Assembly (NCBI GenBank): GCA_023399155.1
Contig: JAEWQP010000006.1
Location: 310,001 to 374,000 of the forward strand
Reading direction: 5' to 3'
Source of the DNA: Verrucomicrobiota bacterium
GTDB lineage: Bacteria > Verrucomicrobiota > Verrucomicrobiia > Opitutales > Opitutaceae
DNA length: 64,000 nucleotides
Shown here: positions 27,730-36,496 of the stretch, piece by piece
Layout: every line of letters begins with the position of its first letter
Position numbering within the stretch: position 1 is the first letter of the stretch
Notes under the pieces: model-generated
What the model saw: only the letters and a program-made list of their open reading frames with translations
Database searches by the model: none
What the model was told of the DNA's origin: nothing
Made by a program: the position numbers and the translations under genes

Positions 27730-28737
27730 ATGCGTATACTGCCCGTATTGGCATGTGTTTGTGCGATGATGGCCGGAACCGGTCTCATCGCGCCGGCTGG
27801 AGAGGAGCCGGTCAGCCGCTCCGGCGCCTCACGCGATCGCACCGTATCGCCGACATCCTCGGGACAGGTCGCGCTCGCGGCCGGGCTCGAACTGCAGCGC
27901 ATCGGCGACGGCGTTTACGTGATCGCGCACCGGTTCCCGTTCCTGTGCAACTCGCTCTTGGTGGAAATGGCCGATGGCACGCTGGTGCTTGCCGGCACCC
28001 CATGCACACCCGAGGCGATGCAGCATGTCCTCGATTGGACGCGCGGGCATTTCGGCGAGCGCCGGATCGTCGCGATCAACAACGGCTACCACGTGGACAA
28101 TCTGGGCGGCAATCGAGCCCTGCTCGACGCCGGGATCCCGGTCCACGGGTCCGACCTCACCGTCCGCCTGCTGGCGGAGCGCGGCGAGATCACGCGCCAC
28201 GTCGTCCTGGGTTTCATTCCGGATCGGGATTCGCTCGAGTACCAGGTGCATGCCACGCAGGAGTTCTTCCCACCCGATCACATCTTCCCGGCGAGCGAGG
28301 GTCTGACGCTCGTCTTCGGCGGCGAGGAGGTGCGCGCGATCTGCCCCGGCCCGACCCAGGCGCCGGACAAGGTGCTCATCCATTTTCCTGGCCGCAGGTT
28401 GCTCTACGGTGGGTGTGCGGTGCTGGCCGGTACCCGTGCGGGAAATACGGCGGAGGCCGACGTCGGCCATTGGGCCGAGGCACTCCGCGGCATGCTCGAC
28501 CTGCCGCTCGACGTGGTTGTGCCGGCGCATGGCGAGCGCCTCGATCCGGGGTTGCTCCAGCACACAATCGACCTGCTCGAGCGTCATGGCGCAGCGCACC
28601 GCCCAGCGCCCGATTTCCAGACGCGTCCATTGGACCCAGAGCTCACGGCAGGAGGTGCCGCGTGCAAAGCTGAAGGCTCGACGACTTGGAAGCTTCGCCG
28701 CCTCGCCCCGGAGGACTTGGTCGGAGCGAGCGCGTGA
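27730..28737 (+). CDS. Metallo-beta-lactamase-fold protein with altered Zn1 site
   Basis: A 335-residue protein with an N-terminal signal-like segment (MRILPVLACVCAMMAGTG). The fold aligns with B1/B2 metallo-beta-lactamases. The motif region reads INNGYHVDNLGGN where B1 enzymes have NTHFHDDxxGG: the first His is Gly119, while His121 and Asp123 stay. Later, GPTQAPDK has Gln210 at the position of His196. The second zinc site is kept: Asp123, Cys229 (YGGCAV) and His267 (VPAHGE). It may be a mononuclear hydrolase or a non-catalytic relative. It follows the Lnt-like gene with a 145-base gap on the same strand. Confidence 0.78.
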   Translation: MRILPVLACVCAMMAGTGLIAPAGEEPVSRSGASRDRTVSPTSSGQVALAAGLELQRIGDGVYVIAHRFPFLCNSLLVEMADGTLVLAGTPCTPEAMQHVLDWTRGHFGERRIVAINNGYHVDNLGGNRALLDAGIPVHGSDLTVRLLAERGEITRHVVLGFIPDRDSLEYQVHATQEFFPPDHIFPASEGLTLVFGGEEVRAICPGPTQAPDKVLIHFPGRRLLYGGCAVLAGTRAGNTAEADVGHWAEALRGMLDLPLDVVVPAHGERLDPGLLQHTIDLLERHGAAHRPAPDFQTRPLDPELTAGGAACKAEGSTTWKLRRLAPEDLVGASA

Positions 28738-28872
28738 TTTCCCTTACAAGTGCCAGGTGAGCATCTCGCCGGAACGTTGTGATTTCCGTGACCGGGCGGA
28801 GGTGGGATCCTTGGGTTGATCGGCGACGCCAGGCGAAGTCTCGTAGGGATAGGTTGGATGCGCGTGGTCTAC

Positions 28873-29007
28873 GGCGTGTATTGAAGCTCTTTGATAGGCC
28901 CTTCTTGAGGGCGGAACTCCCGCTCAGCTCGTCGAGAAAGGGAAAAAGAACGATTCCGAACCCGGCGGCATTCACCATTCTGCCTTCGGCATGCGCCGCC
29001 CGGCGCG
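28873..29007. repeat. Dispersed intergenic repeat, copy 1
   Basis: About 135 bases starting GGCGTGTATTGAAG and ending CCGCCCGGCGCG, with the signatures GAACTCCCGCTC, GTCGAGAAAG and CATTCTGCCTTCGGCAT. A second copy with the same order of motifs lies at 44654-44805. The rest of the interval 28738-29162 has no supported gene. It does not code for protein and lacks terminal inverted repeats, so it is a repeat family rather than a classical IS. Confidence 0.65.
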
Positions 29008-29162
29008 AAGGCAGGAGCCCGGCCGTCCATTGCAGAGGCTGTCGATCGTCTTGGACCAAACCACCGATCTGATAGCACTGCATGGTCTGCTTCGTCGCGT
29101 TGAGGCGGTCGAGCGCGCTGGATCGGCGGCCGGCATTCTCCGGGGGTGCGGACGGGGTTGAG

Positions 29163-30155
29163 TCAGTCCAGGAGCGGATCGTAGACGTCGATCGTGTTGG
29201 TATACTCGGACGCCACCGCCGTGTCGCCCCTGGCGCCCGCGATGATGTAGAACCGTCCGTCTATCACGGCGCCGCCATGGTAGAAGCGCAGGTCGTCGAG
29301 GTCGGGCCGGGTGGACCATGTGTTTCCCGCGAGGTCATAGACCTCGATCGTCTTCACAATGACGTCGTTCCAGCCACCCACCACAAACAGCCGACCTTGA
29401 TGGATGCCGACGATGTGATCGCCCTTCGGGACCGGCATGGTGGTGAGGGAACGCCAGGTGGCCGTGCGGGGATCCAGAACCTCCACGAACCCGGCCGCTT
29501 TTGTCCCATCGGGGATGCCTCCCCCCACGACGTAGATGAGGTCGTCGTGGACCGCGACCGAGGGATTGAGGATGGGCTGCCGCATGTCCTCGAGGCGAGT
29601 CCAGCTGTCCGTTGTCGTGTCGTAGACCTCGATGATCGTCGCCGATTCGAGAAAGCCGCCGAACGCGTAGATCTTTCCGCCGACATGCGCGGCACGCAGA
29701 CCGCCGCGCGCCACGTTGAGGGAGGCTCTGGACGTCCACGTCTCGGTCGCTGGATCGTAGACCTCCACGCGTGCGCTCGGTCCGGAGGAATCATATCCGC
29801 CGATCACGTAGATCCTCCCGTCGACGACCGCTGAACCGAAGAAGCCGCGTGGGCTTGGCATATCGGCCTTGCGCGAGACGACGCGGCTCGCGGGATCAAA
29901 GGTCTCGATCTCCGCGAGGAGGCGATGGGACTGAGCGATCCGCGTGAACCCGCCGAAGATGATGATTCGCCCATCAACCACCTCCACCCCCGGGAAAAGG
30001 CGACTGACCCCGAGCTCAGCGACCCTGCTCCAGGCCGGATTTGGCGGCTGCGGTGAGGGCGAGCCGGCTGCCCGGGCAGTCAGGCCGTTGACCAAAACAA
30101 CAAGCGCGAAGACGGCGGGGCTCCACCGTTTGGAGACAGCGCAAAGGTTCTTCAT
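29163..30155 (-). CDS. Secreted Kelch-repeat beta-propeller protein
   Basis: A 330-residue protein with signal peptide (SKRWSPAVFALVVLVNGLTARA). At least five to six Kelch blades follow, each with a GG and a spaced Tyr/Trp: IIIFGGFT, YVIGGYDSS, YAFGGFLES, YVVGGGIP, FVVGGWND, YIIAGARGD. Between blades sits VEVYDPATETW-type sequence. It likely forms a beta-propeller with binding or scaffold functions outside the cytoplasm; no catalytic residue is evident. Confidence 0.88.
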   Translation of the reverse strand: MKNLCAVSKRWSPAVFALVVLVNGLTARAAGSPSPQPPNPAWSRVAELGVSRLFPGVEVVDGRIIIFGGFTRIAQSHRLLAEIETFDPASRVVSRKADMPSPRGFFGSAVVDGRIYVIGGYDSSGPSARVEVYDPATETWTSRASLNVARGGLRAAHVGGKIYAFGGFLESATIIEVYDTTTDSWTRLEDMRQPILNPSVAVHDDLIYVVGGGIPDGTKAAGFVEVLDPRTATWRSLTTMPVPKGDHIVGIHQGRLFVVGGWNDVIVKTIEVYDLAGNTWSTRPDLDDLRFYHGGAVIDGRFYIIAGARGDTAVASEYTNTIDVYDPLLD

Positions 30156-30475
30156 GGGAAGATTCGAAGGCCGATCAGGAGAGGCGAACAGCTCACCCTC
30201 CTTGATTGTCGCGAAAACGTGGGGTGTGACGCCGACCGCGTGGCGGCGAGGATGCCGCCCTTGTTCGGAACTCTCTGTTGATAGCGCACCTCGATTTCGC
30301 GGCGCGGTATCCTGCCTTGCAGCCGCCTCTCGCGGGTGCGACGGTGGAGGGCGTTTGGGACGGAACGTGCGTGCCGATCGGCGAGCCTGCGGTGGTGGGG
30401 AGCCGGCCGGGTCCGGCGGCATTTCTCATGGGCTGCGACTTGATTCGCCTTGGGCGATGGCACAGTGTGGACGCG
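30156..30475. other. Intergenic region between divergent genes
   Basis: About 320 bases between the Kelch gene and the hybrid kinase. The kinase frame is open to 30278 but the extra codons have no domain character. I saw no clear regulatory motif. Confidence 0.35.
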
Positions 30476-32575
30476 ATGTCGAAGGCGCAGAAGCGACCCC
30501 GCCCGTCTCCCAAGGTCTCGCGGAGCCAGCCTGCCGTCCGTTCCCCGGACACGGCCGAACCAGCGCAGGTGGGTGCGCTCGAGGTCGAGCTGGCAGCTGC
30601 GCGTCGCCGGCTCCAGTCCGCGATGATCGCGGCCGAGGTCGGCACGTTCGAGTGGGACGTCGCGGCCGATCGTCTTTTCGGCGACGAGAACTTCGAGCGA
30701 TTGTTCGGTGTGAACATCGGCCCGGAGGGCAGCGCGCCAATCGCGGCATTCATCGAGGCCATCCATCCGGATGATCGCAAGGCCACGCTTGCTCTCGTCC
30801 AGAGCACGCTCGAAACCGGCGTTCCCTACGAGACAGAGTATCGTATCGTGGCGCAGGGTCGCACCCGCTGGGTGCACGTGCGCGGAAATGTCGAACGCGA
30901 TGGGACAGGTCGCCCGCTTCGGTTTGCGGGGGTCCTGATCGACATCTCGACGCACAAGCAGACCGAACTCGAACGCAACGCCGTCAGCGCCGAGCTGCGG
31001 CGGCTGAGCAACGTCCACGAGACGATCCTCTCCAACACCGACGACTTTGCCTACATTTTTGACCGGCAGGGACGGTTTCTCTACGCCAACCGCCGGCTGC
31101 TCACCGTGTGGGCCAAGACCCTCGAGCAGATCGTCGGCAAGACTTGCCTCGAACTCGGCTACCCCGACTGGCACGCCGCCATGCACATGCGCGAGATCGA
31201 GCAGGTGATCGCCACGAAGCAGCCGATCCGGGGCGAGGTGCCGTTCACCGGTGCGAGCGGCATCTCGGGCGTGTACGACTACATCTTCAAGCCCGTCCTC
31301 GGCGCGAACGGCGAAGTGGAGGTGATCGCCGGGACCACGCGTGACGTGAGCGACCGCAAGCGCGCCGAACAGGAGCTGCAACGGGCCCGTGACGCCGCGC
31401 TCGCCGCCTCGCGCGCGAAGGACGACTTCCTCGCCGCGCTTTCGCACGAGCTGCGCACGCCGCTCAATCCCGTCCTGCTCCTGGCGAGTGACGCCGCCAG
31501 CAATCCCGCCGTGCCGGCCGAGTTGCGCGCGACTTTCGAGACGATTCGCAAGAACACCGAGATCGAGGCGCGGCTGATCGACGACCTGCTCGACCTGACC
31601 GGCATCACCCGCGGCAAACTGAAGATGAACAAGAGCCGCACGGACGTCCATGCGGTGCTTCGCGACACACTCGCCAACCTGGCGCCGGAGTTCCGGGAGA
31701 AAAGACTGGAACTCACGGTCGAGCTCGCCGCGGTCCGCACCGCCGTCGAGGCCGATCCCGTCCGTCTCTCCCAGGTCTTCGCCAACCTTTTGAAGAACGC
31801 CATCAAGTTCACGCCGGAAGGTGGTGCGGTCACGGTGGCTTCGCGCACCGATGCGGGTCGCATCGAGATCCGGATCGCGGATACAGGCCTCGGGCTGACC
31901 GCGGGCGAGTTGGAGCGTGTCTTCGACCCTTTCACGCAGGGCGAGCACGCGACCGATCCCGAGGCGCGGCGTTACGGCGGACTTGGCATCGGGCTGGCGA
32001 TCGCGCGCAGCGTGGTGGAGGCGCATGGCGGCGAACTCGAGGCCGCCAGCGCCGGACGCAACCGCGGCTCGGCGTTCTCCGTGCGCCTGCCATGGTCCGC
32101 GGTGCCAGCGGAGCTGTCGGGTACCGCGGAGGTTTTCGAGAGTTCCGTCGAACCTGCCGCGGCCAATCAACCCGGACCGCGCCGGGTGCTGGTCGTCGAG
32201 GACCATGAGCCGACCCGCGTCGCGCTCGCCCGCTTGCTGCGCCGTCGCGGCTACAACGTCACGGTCGCCGACACGCTCGCGACCGCGCGCGCTGTCCTGG
32301 AGCGGCAGTCGATCGACCTGCTGGTTTCGGACATCGGCCTGCCCGACGGAAGCGGGATGACGTTGATGGCCGAGGTGCGCGAGCGCCATGGCGTGCCAGG
32401 CATCGCGCTGACCGGCTACGGGATGGCCGACGACGTCGAGCGCAGCCGAAGCGCCGGGTTCACCCGGCATCTCACCAAGCCGATCCGGGTGGAGTCACTT
32501 GAAGCCGCTCTCGCGGCGGTCTTCGCGGCCGCGGTATGCGATGCCGAAGACCGCCCTCCGGTGCGCGCGTGCTGA
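30476..32575 (+). CDS. Hybrid PAS-domain histidine kinase with receiver domain
   Basis: A 699-residue protein. A PAS domain near residues 45-160 (FEWDVAADRLFGDENFERLF) is followed by a second PAS near 180-300 (DDFAYIFDRQGRFLYANRRLL). The HisKA box has His324 (LSHELRTPLNPVLL). The ATP-binding lid is DTGLGL plus GGLGIGLAIARSVVEAHGG. A C-terminal receiver starts at RRVLVVEDHEPTRVALARLL with phospho-Asp619. No transmembrane segment is seen, so sensing is cytoplasmic. The start at MSKAQKRPRP was chosen for coding character. The next gene follows after 115 bases. Confidence 0.9.
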   Translation: MSKAQKRPRPSPKVSRSQPAVRSPDTAEPAQVGALEVELAAARRRLQSAMIAAEVGTFEWDVAADRLFGDENFERLFGVNIGPEGSAPIAAFIEAIHPDDRKATLALVQSTLETGVPYETEYRIVAQGRTRWVHVRGNVERDGTGRPLRFAGVLIDISTHKQTELERNAVSAELRRLSNVHETILSNTDDFAYIFDRQGRFLYANRRLLTVWAKTLEQIVGKTCLELGYPDWHAAMHMREIEQVIATKQPIRGEVPFTGASGISGVYDYIFKPVLGANGEVEVIAGTTRDVSDRKRAEQELQRARDAALAASRAKDDFLAALSHELRTPLNPVLLLASDAASNPAVPAELRATFETIRKNTEIEARLIDDLLDLTGITRGKLKMNKSRTDVHAVLRDTLANLAPEFREKRLELTVELAAVRTAVEADPVRLSQVFANLLKNAIKFTPEGGAVTVASRTDAGRIEIRIADTGLGLTAGELERVFDPFTQGEHATDPEARRYGGLGIGLAIARSVVEAHGGELEAASAGRNRGSAFSVRLPWSAVPAELSGTAEVFESSVEPAAANQPGPRRVLVVEDHEPTRVALARLLRRRGYNVTVADTLATARAVLERQSIDLLVSDIGLPDGSGMTLMAEVRERHGVPGIALTGYGMADDVERSRSAGFTRHLTKPIRVESLEAALAAVFAAAVCDAEDRPPVRAC

Positions 32576-32690
32576 CGACGCGGATCCCGCCGAGCGCGCA
32601 GCGCGGCACCAGCACCGCGTGTTCGCTGGGCAGTCGATACCCGTCGCGGGTGCGCATTGCCAAGCGGGAGCGAAAGCCAATCATGCTCCC

Positions 32691-34244
32691 ATGCCCGCCG
32701 CCTCGCGCTCCCGTGCCACTGCCGCCGACCTGGTCGTTCTGGCGGCGGCCCTGAAGCTCGATGAGCAACGCTCGCCGACGGAAGTGCGCGCCCGCGATGC
32801 CCGGATCGGCGCGGACCTGATCGGCCAGTCCGGTGATCGCCCGGCGCTCACCCTGGCGTGGCTCGACCGCCTCGAACACGAGGACGCCCACCTGCGCGAT
32901 CGGCGCGCGCGGGTGACGACCGCGCTGCAGACCTGCGGGGTGGTCGTCGCCGTGCTCGGTCTGGTGCTCGGATGGCTGGCCGCGCTTGCGGCGTTCTACT
33001 ACGAAGGCTCGGGGCGCGTGAACGTGATCGCGGTGCTCGTCGTGCTGGTTGGCGTGCCAGGATTGTTCCTCGTGGCCTTCCTGGCCGCCGCACTTCCGCG
33101 GCGATGGATCGCGTGGCTGCCCGGAGCGACGGCGGTGAGCACTCTCGCACGGGCGCTCAGTCCCGGACGTTTGGCGCGGCTCGCGCTTCGACTGGTGCCG
33201 CGCGAGAGCCGGGATGCGATCCTCGACCTGCAGTCGCGCGCCGGAGAACACCAAACCCTTTTCGCCCGCGTGCAGAAATGGCTGCTCCTGCGGTGGTCGC
33301 AGGTCTTTGCGGTGGCATTTCAATGCGGCGCGCTCTCCGCGGCTCTCGCGTTGGTGCTGTTCACGGATCTGGTCTTCGGCTGGAGCACGACGCTGGCCTC
33401 GGGCGATCCCGACCGCGATGCCGCGCGCCTCCACCAGGTCACGACTGCCGTCGCCGCGCCGTGGGGCCGGGTGGCTCCGGACGCCGTCCCGAGTGTCGAG
33501 CTGATCCGCGAGTCGCGCTACTACCGGATCGTCGACGAGACGGTTTCGCAGGAACGGGCCTCACGCCTCGGTGGTTGGTGGCCGTTTCTCGTCCTGGGGA
33601 TCCTGGTCTACGGACTGATGCCGCGGCTCGTCGTGCTCGCAGTGGCGTCGCAGCGACTCTCGGCCGCGGCCGATCGCGGTCTGGCCATGCTGCCGGGTGT
33701 ATCCGCCGTGGTCCGACGCCTGGAGGCGGCGCACCTCCAGACCGGCGCCACCCAGCCGGGCGGGGAAGGCGGGGGCAGTGAAGGACGCGAATCGCTGCCG
33801 GATGCGGCGACGCGTGTAGCGCTGAACGACCGTGCCGTGCGCGCCATCGTCAACTGGGCCGAGGTGCCGGTCGGGGACGATGTCATTCGTCGCACCATCG
33901 CCGAGGCGCCCGTGCTCCGCGCGGGCGGCGCGGCCACGCTGGCCGCCGATCAGGATGCCGTGGCTCGTGTCGCGACCGCTGTTCACGCCGCGTCGGGCGG
34001 AGACGTGGCGATCCTCGTCAAGGCCTGGGAACCACCGCTGCTGGAGTTCATCGATTTCGCGCAGGCATTGAGGCGTTCGCTCGGCGATGGCGTGGCGATC
34101 CTTGTGTTTCCCGTCGCCCCGGCTGAATCAGGTGGGCTGGACGCGGGCGCGGCCGCGCAACTCGAGGTGTGGCGCCGCCGGCTGAGCCGCGTGGGTGATC
34201 CCTGGCTGCGCGTGATGGAACCGCGTGCGGAGGCACGGCGATGA
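32691..34244 (+). CDS. DUF2868 membrane protein
   Basis: A 517-residue protein with about four to five hydrophobic helices (VVVAVLGLVLGWLAALAAFYY, VIAVLVVLVGVPGLFLVAFLAAAL, VFAVAFQCGALSAALALVLF, WPFLVLGILVYGLMPRLVVLAV). The C-terminal soluble domain includes VAILVKAWEPPLLEFIDFAQ. This is the DUF2868 family, which is regularly found upstream of the DUF3482 GTPase, and here the stop overlaps the next start (ATGA at 34241). Function unknown. The start is at MPAASRSRAT; the open frame upstream overlaps the kinase gene but is not coding in look. Confidence 0.85.
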   Translation: MPAASRSRATAADLVVLAAALKLDEQRSPTEVRARDARIGADLIGQSGDRPALTLAWLDRLEHEDAHLRDRRARVTTALQTCGVVVAVLGLVLGWLAALAAFYYEGSGRVNVIAVLVVLVGVPGLFLVAFLAAALPRRWIAWLPGATAVSTLARALSPGRLARLALRLVPRESRDAILDLQSRAGEHQTLFARVQKWLLLRWSQVFAVAFQCGALSAALALVLFTDLVFGWSTTLASGDPDRDAARLHQVTTAVAAPWGRVAPDAVPSVELIRESRYYRIVDETVSQERASRLGGWWPFLVLGILVYGLMPRLVVLAVASQRLSAAADRGLAMLPGVSAVVRRLEAAHLQTGATQPGGEGGGSEGRESLPDAATRVALNDRAVRAIVNWAEVPVGDDVIRRTIAEAPVLRAGGAATLAADQDAVARVATAVHAASGGDVAILVKAWEPPLLEFIDFAQALRRSLGDGVAILVFPVAPAESGGLDAGAAAQLEVWRRRLSRVGDPWLRVMEPRAEARR

Positions 34245-35650
34245 ATGACGCACCGGCATTTGCCGTCGTCGGACACCCCAACAAGGGCAAGTCGAGCCTT
34301 GTGGCGACCCTCGCGCGCGACGCCTCCGTGCGCATCGGCCCGGAGCCCGGCACCACGCGGGAGACGCGGCGCTTTCCGATGCGGGTGGACGGGCAGGTGA
34401 TCTACATGCTCGTCGACACTCCCGGGTTCCAACGGGCGCGGGCGGCGCTGGCATGGATGCGCGAGCGCGAGACCGACGCCGCGTCGCGACCGCGTGTCGT
34501 CGAGGAGTTCGTCCGGACGCATGCCGGCGGTGAGCTGTTTCACGACGAGTGTGAGTTGCTGCGCCCGATCACGGAGGGAGCCGGTATCATCTATGTCGTC
34601 GACGGCGCGGCCCCGTATGGCTCGGAGTATGACGCGGAGATGGAGATCCTGCGCTGGACCGGGCGTCCCAGCATGGCGGTGATCAACCCGATCGGGCAGC
34701 CGCGTTTCGTCGAGCCCTGGCGTGATGCCCTGGAACAGTTCTTTCGCGTCGTGCGCGTGCTCGACGTCATGCGCGCGCCGTTCGCGCAACAGCTCGAGGT
34801 GCTGCGCGCGTTTGGCGAACTCCGCGAGACCTGGCACGAGCCTCTCGAGCGCGCGGTGAACGCACTGCTCGACCACCGGCACCGGCAGTTCGAGGATGCG
34901 GCGCGCGTGATCGCCGAGATGGCCGCGGCGGCGTTGACCCATCGCGAGACGCGTGACCTTGCCCGGGGTGAGGATGCGCAGCGCCATCGGGCCGCGGTCG
35001 AGGAGAAGTTCCGCGGGCGGCTGCGGCAGCTCGAGCATCGGGCGCGCACGGAGGTCGAGTCGATCTACGGCCATGACGGGCTCGACCGGCGCGAGACGGA
35101 GATGGAAATTCTGGATACTGACTTGTTTTCGCGCGAGAGCTGGCTCGCCTTCGGCCTGAAGCGCCGCGACCTCGTCGCCGTCGGGGCGGTGGGCGGAGCG
35201 GTCACGGGTGGCGCCGTCGATGCGGCACTCCTGGGTCATTCCTTCCTGGCGGGCACCGTCATCGGCGGCGTGGTGGGCGGCGCGCTCGGCTATTTCACGT
35301 CCGACAAGCTGGCGGAGGTGAAAGTGCTGCGGCAACCCCTGGGCGGTGAGCGCCTGTGCTGCGGACCGACGCGGAACCTGCAGTTTCCCTTCGTGCTGCT
35401 CGGCCGGGCCGTGCGACACCACGAACTCGTGGCGGGGCGCACCCATGCGCGACGAGACGCGCTCGATGTCGCGGCTGCGGGCTCGGCGGCGATCACCTGG
35501 ACCGACGCGGAGAAGCGCGAGTTGGTCCGCCTCTGCGACCGGCTGCGCCGAAGCGAACCGGCCACGGAGTCGCGCGCGACTGCGGTCAATACTCTCGCCG
35601 AGATCCTGGTGCGGAAGATGGCGCCCCCCGAGGAACAGAGCATCGGTTGA
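34241..35650 (+). CDS. DUF3482 GTPase-like membrane protein
   Basis: A 469-residue protein. The P-loop is GHPNKGKSSL (residues ~7-16), G3 is VDTPGFQ and the G4 region is VINPIGQ, which departs from NKxD as usual in this family. A long charged helical region follows, then a glycine-rich hydrophobic pair (LVAVGAVGGAVTGGAVDAAL, TVIGGVVGGALGYF) that should insert in the membrane. The gene overlaps DUF2868 by four bases, so the two proteins probably form one membrane GTPase complex. Confidence 0.87.
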   Translation: MNDAPAFAVVGHPNKGKSSLVATLARDASVRIGPEPGTTRETRRFPMRVDGQVIYMLVDTPGFQRARAALAWMRERETDAASRPRVVEEFVRTHAGGELFHDECELLRPITEGAGIIYVVDGAAPYGSEYDAEMEILRWTGRPSMAVINPIGQPRFVEPWRDALEQFFRVVRVLDVMRAPFAQQLEVLRAFGELRETWHEPLERAVNALLDHRHRQFEDAARVIAEMAAAALTHRETRDLARGEDAQRHRAAVEEKFRGRLRQLEHRARTEVESIYGHDGLDRRETEMEILDTDLFSRESWLAFGLKRRDLVAVGAVGGAVTGGAVDAALLGHSFLAGTVIGGVVGGALGYFTSDKLAEVKVLRQPLGGERLCCGPTRNLQFPFVLLGRAVRHHELVAGRTHARRDALDVAAAGSAAITWTDAEKRELVRLCDRLRRSEPATESRATAVNTLAEILVRKMAPPEEQSIG

Positions 35651-35851
35651 ACCCGGATACCGCGGGAGACTGGCGCGGACAGTCACGAAGGAAGCGAGGG
35701 GTCGGACCATCGCACGGCAAATTGCCGAAGCTCCGAGGCCGCTTTGTGTGGGAGTCGATGGGCTGGCAGGTGTCGGTCCGAACTCAAGTAGAGGAGTTGC
35801 CGCGCCCGGCCGTCGGACACGAGGCGGCGCGAGGCCGCTGGTGCGCGAGCT

Positions 35852-36496
35852 TTACGCGCTCGGCCGCACCGGCATGCGCAGGATCGTCTTAAGCTTCTCC
35901 GCCGGCACACGCCGCGGATCTGAAATGTAGATCTCGTGGTGCACGCCGGCCCGCTCGACTCCGTGGGCTGCGGCGAAGGCGTTCATCACCGCGAGCGTGT
36001 CTCCTTCGCGCTCATACGGCCCGATGTGCAGCATCTGGATCGCGCGGCCCTCGTCGATGCGCTCGAGGCGGACGAGGGCGGCGTCGCCTTCCTTCCCGCG
36101 CTTGCGCAGCGCCGCCACGGCTGCGTCGAGATCGGCTTGAGCCACGAACTCGGGCGTGCGGATCAACAGTTGCCATTGCCACAGCTCGGGGTCGGGCGGC
36201 ATCGACCTCTCGAAATTGAGATACCGACATTCCAGGCGTGCGACCGCATAGTCCTGCTGCCCGGCGAACTTGCGGGTCATCTTGATCGTGAAGGCAGTCG
36301 CGTAGAGTGCGCCGATACGCGCCTCGAAGCAGGCACTGGCCGGGGATCCCTGGCCGAGAACGGTCAGGTACCAGGCGGGCGTGGTGGAGATCAGCACCGG
36401 CTTGCGTGGCGCGACGTATTCCGCGCGGTGCAGCTTGAGCATGTCGAGCTTGGGGGCCGCGGTCCGCGCGGGCGACGGCGTGGCAGCGCGCTTCAT
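35852..36496 (-). CDS. GyrI-like small-molecule-binding domain protein
   Basis: A 214-residue protein matching the GyrI-like family: WQWQLLIRTPEF in the core, MLHIGPYEREGDTLAVMNAFAAAHGV and HHEIYISDPRRVPAEKLKTILR at the C terminus. Such proteins bind drugs or other ligands, often without DNA binding. Its start overlaps the stop of the upstream AraC-GyrI gene by four bases (36493-36496), so the two are co-transcribed. Confidence 0.87.
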   Translation of the reverse strand: MKRAATPSPARTAAPKLDMLKLHRAEYVAPRKPVLISTTPAWYLTVLGQGSPASACFEARIGALYATAFTIKMTRKFAGQQDYAVARLECRYLNFERSMPPDPELWQWQLLIRTPEFVAQADLDAAVAALRKRGKEGDAALVRLERIDEGRAIQMLHIGPYEREGDTLAVMNAFAAAHGVERAGVHHEIYISDPRRVPAEKLKTILRMPVRPSA

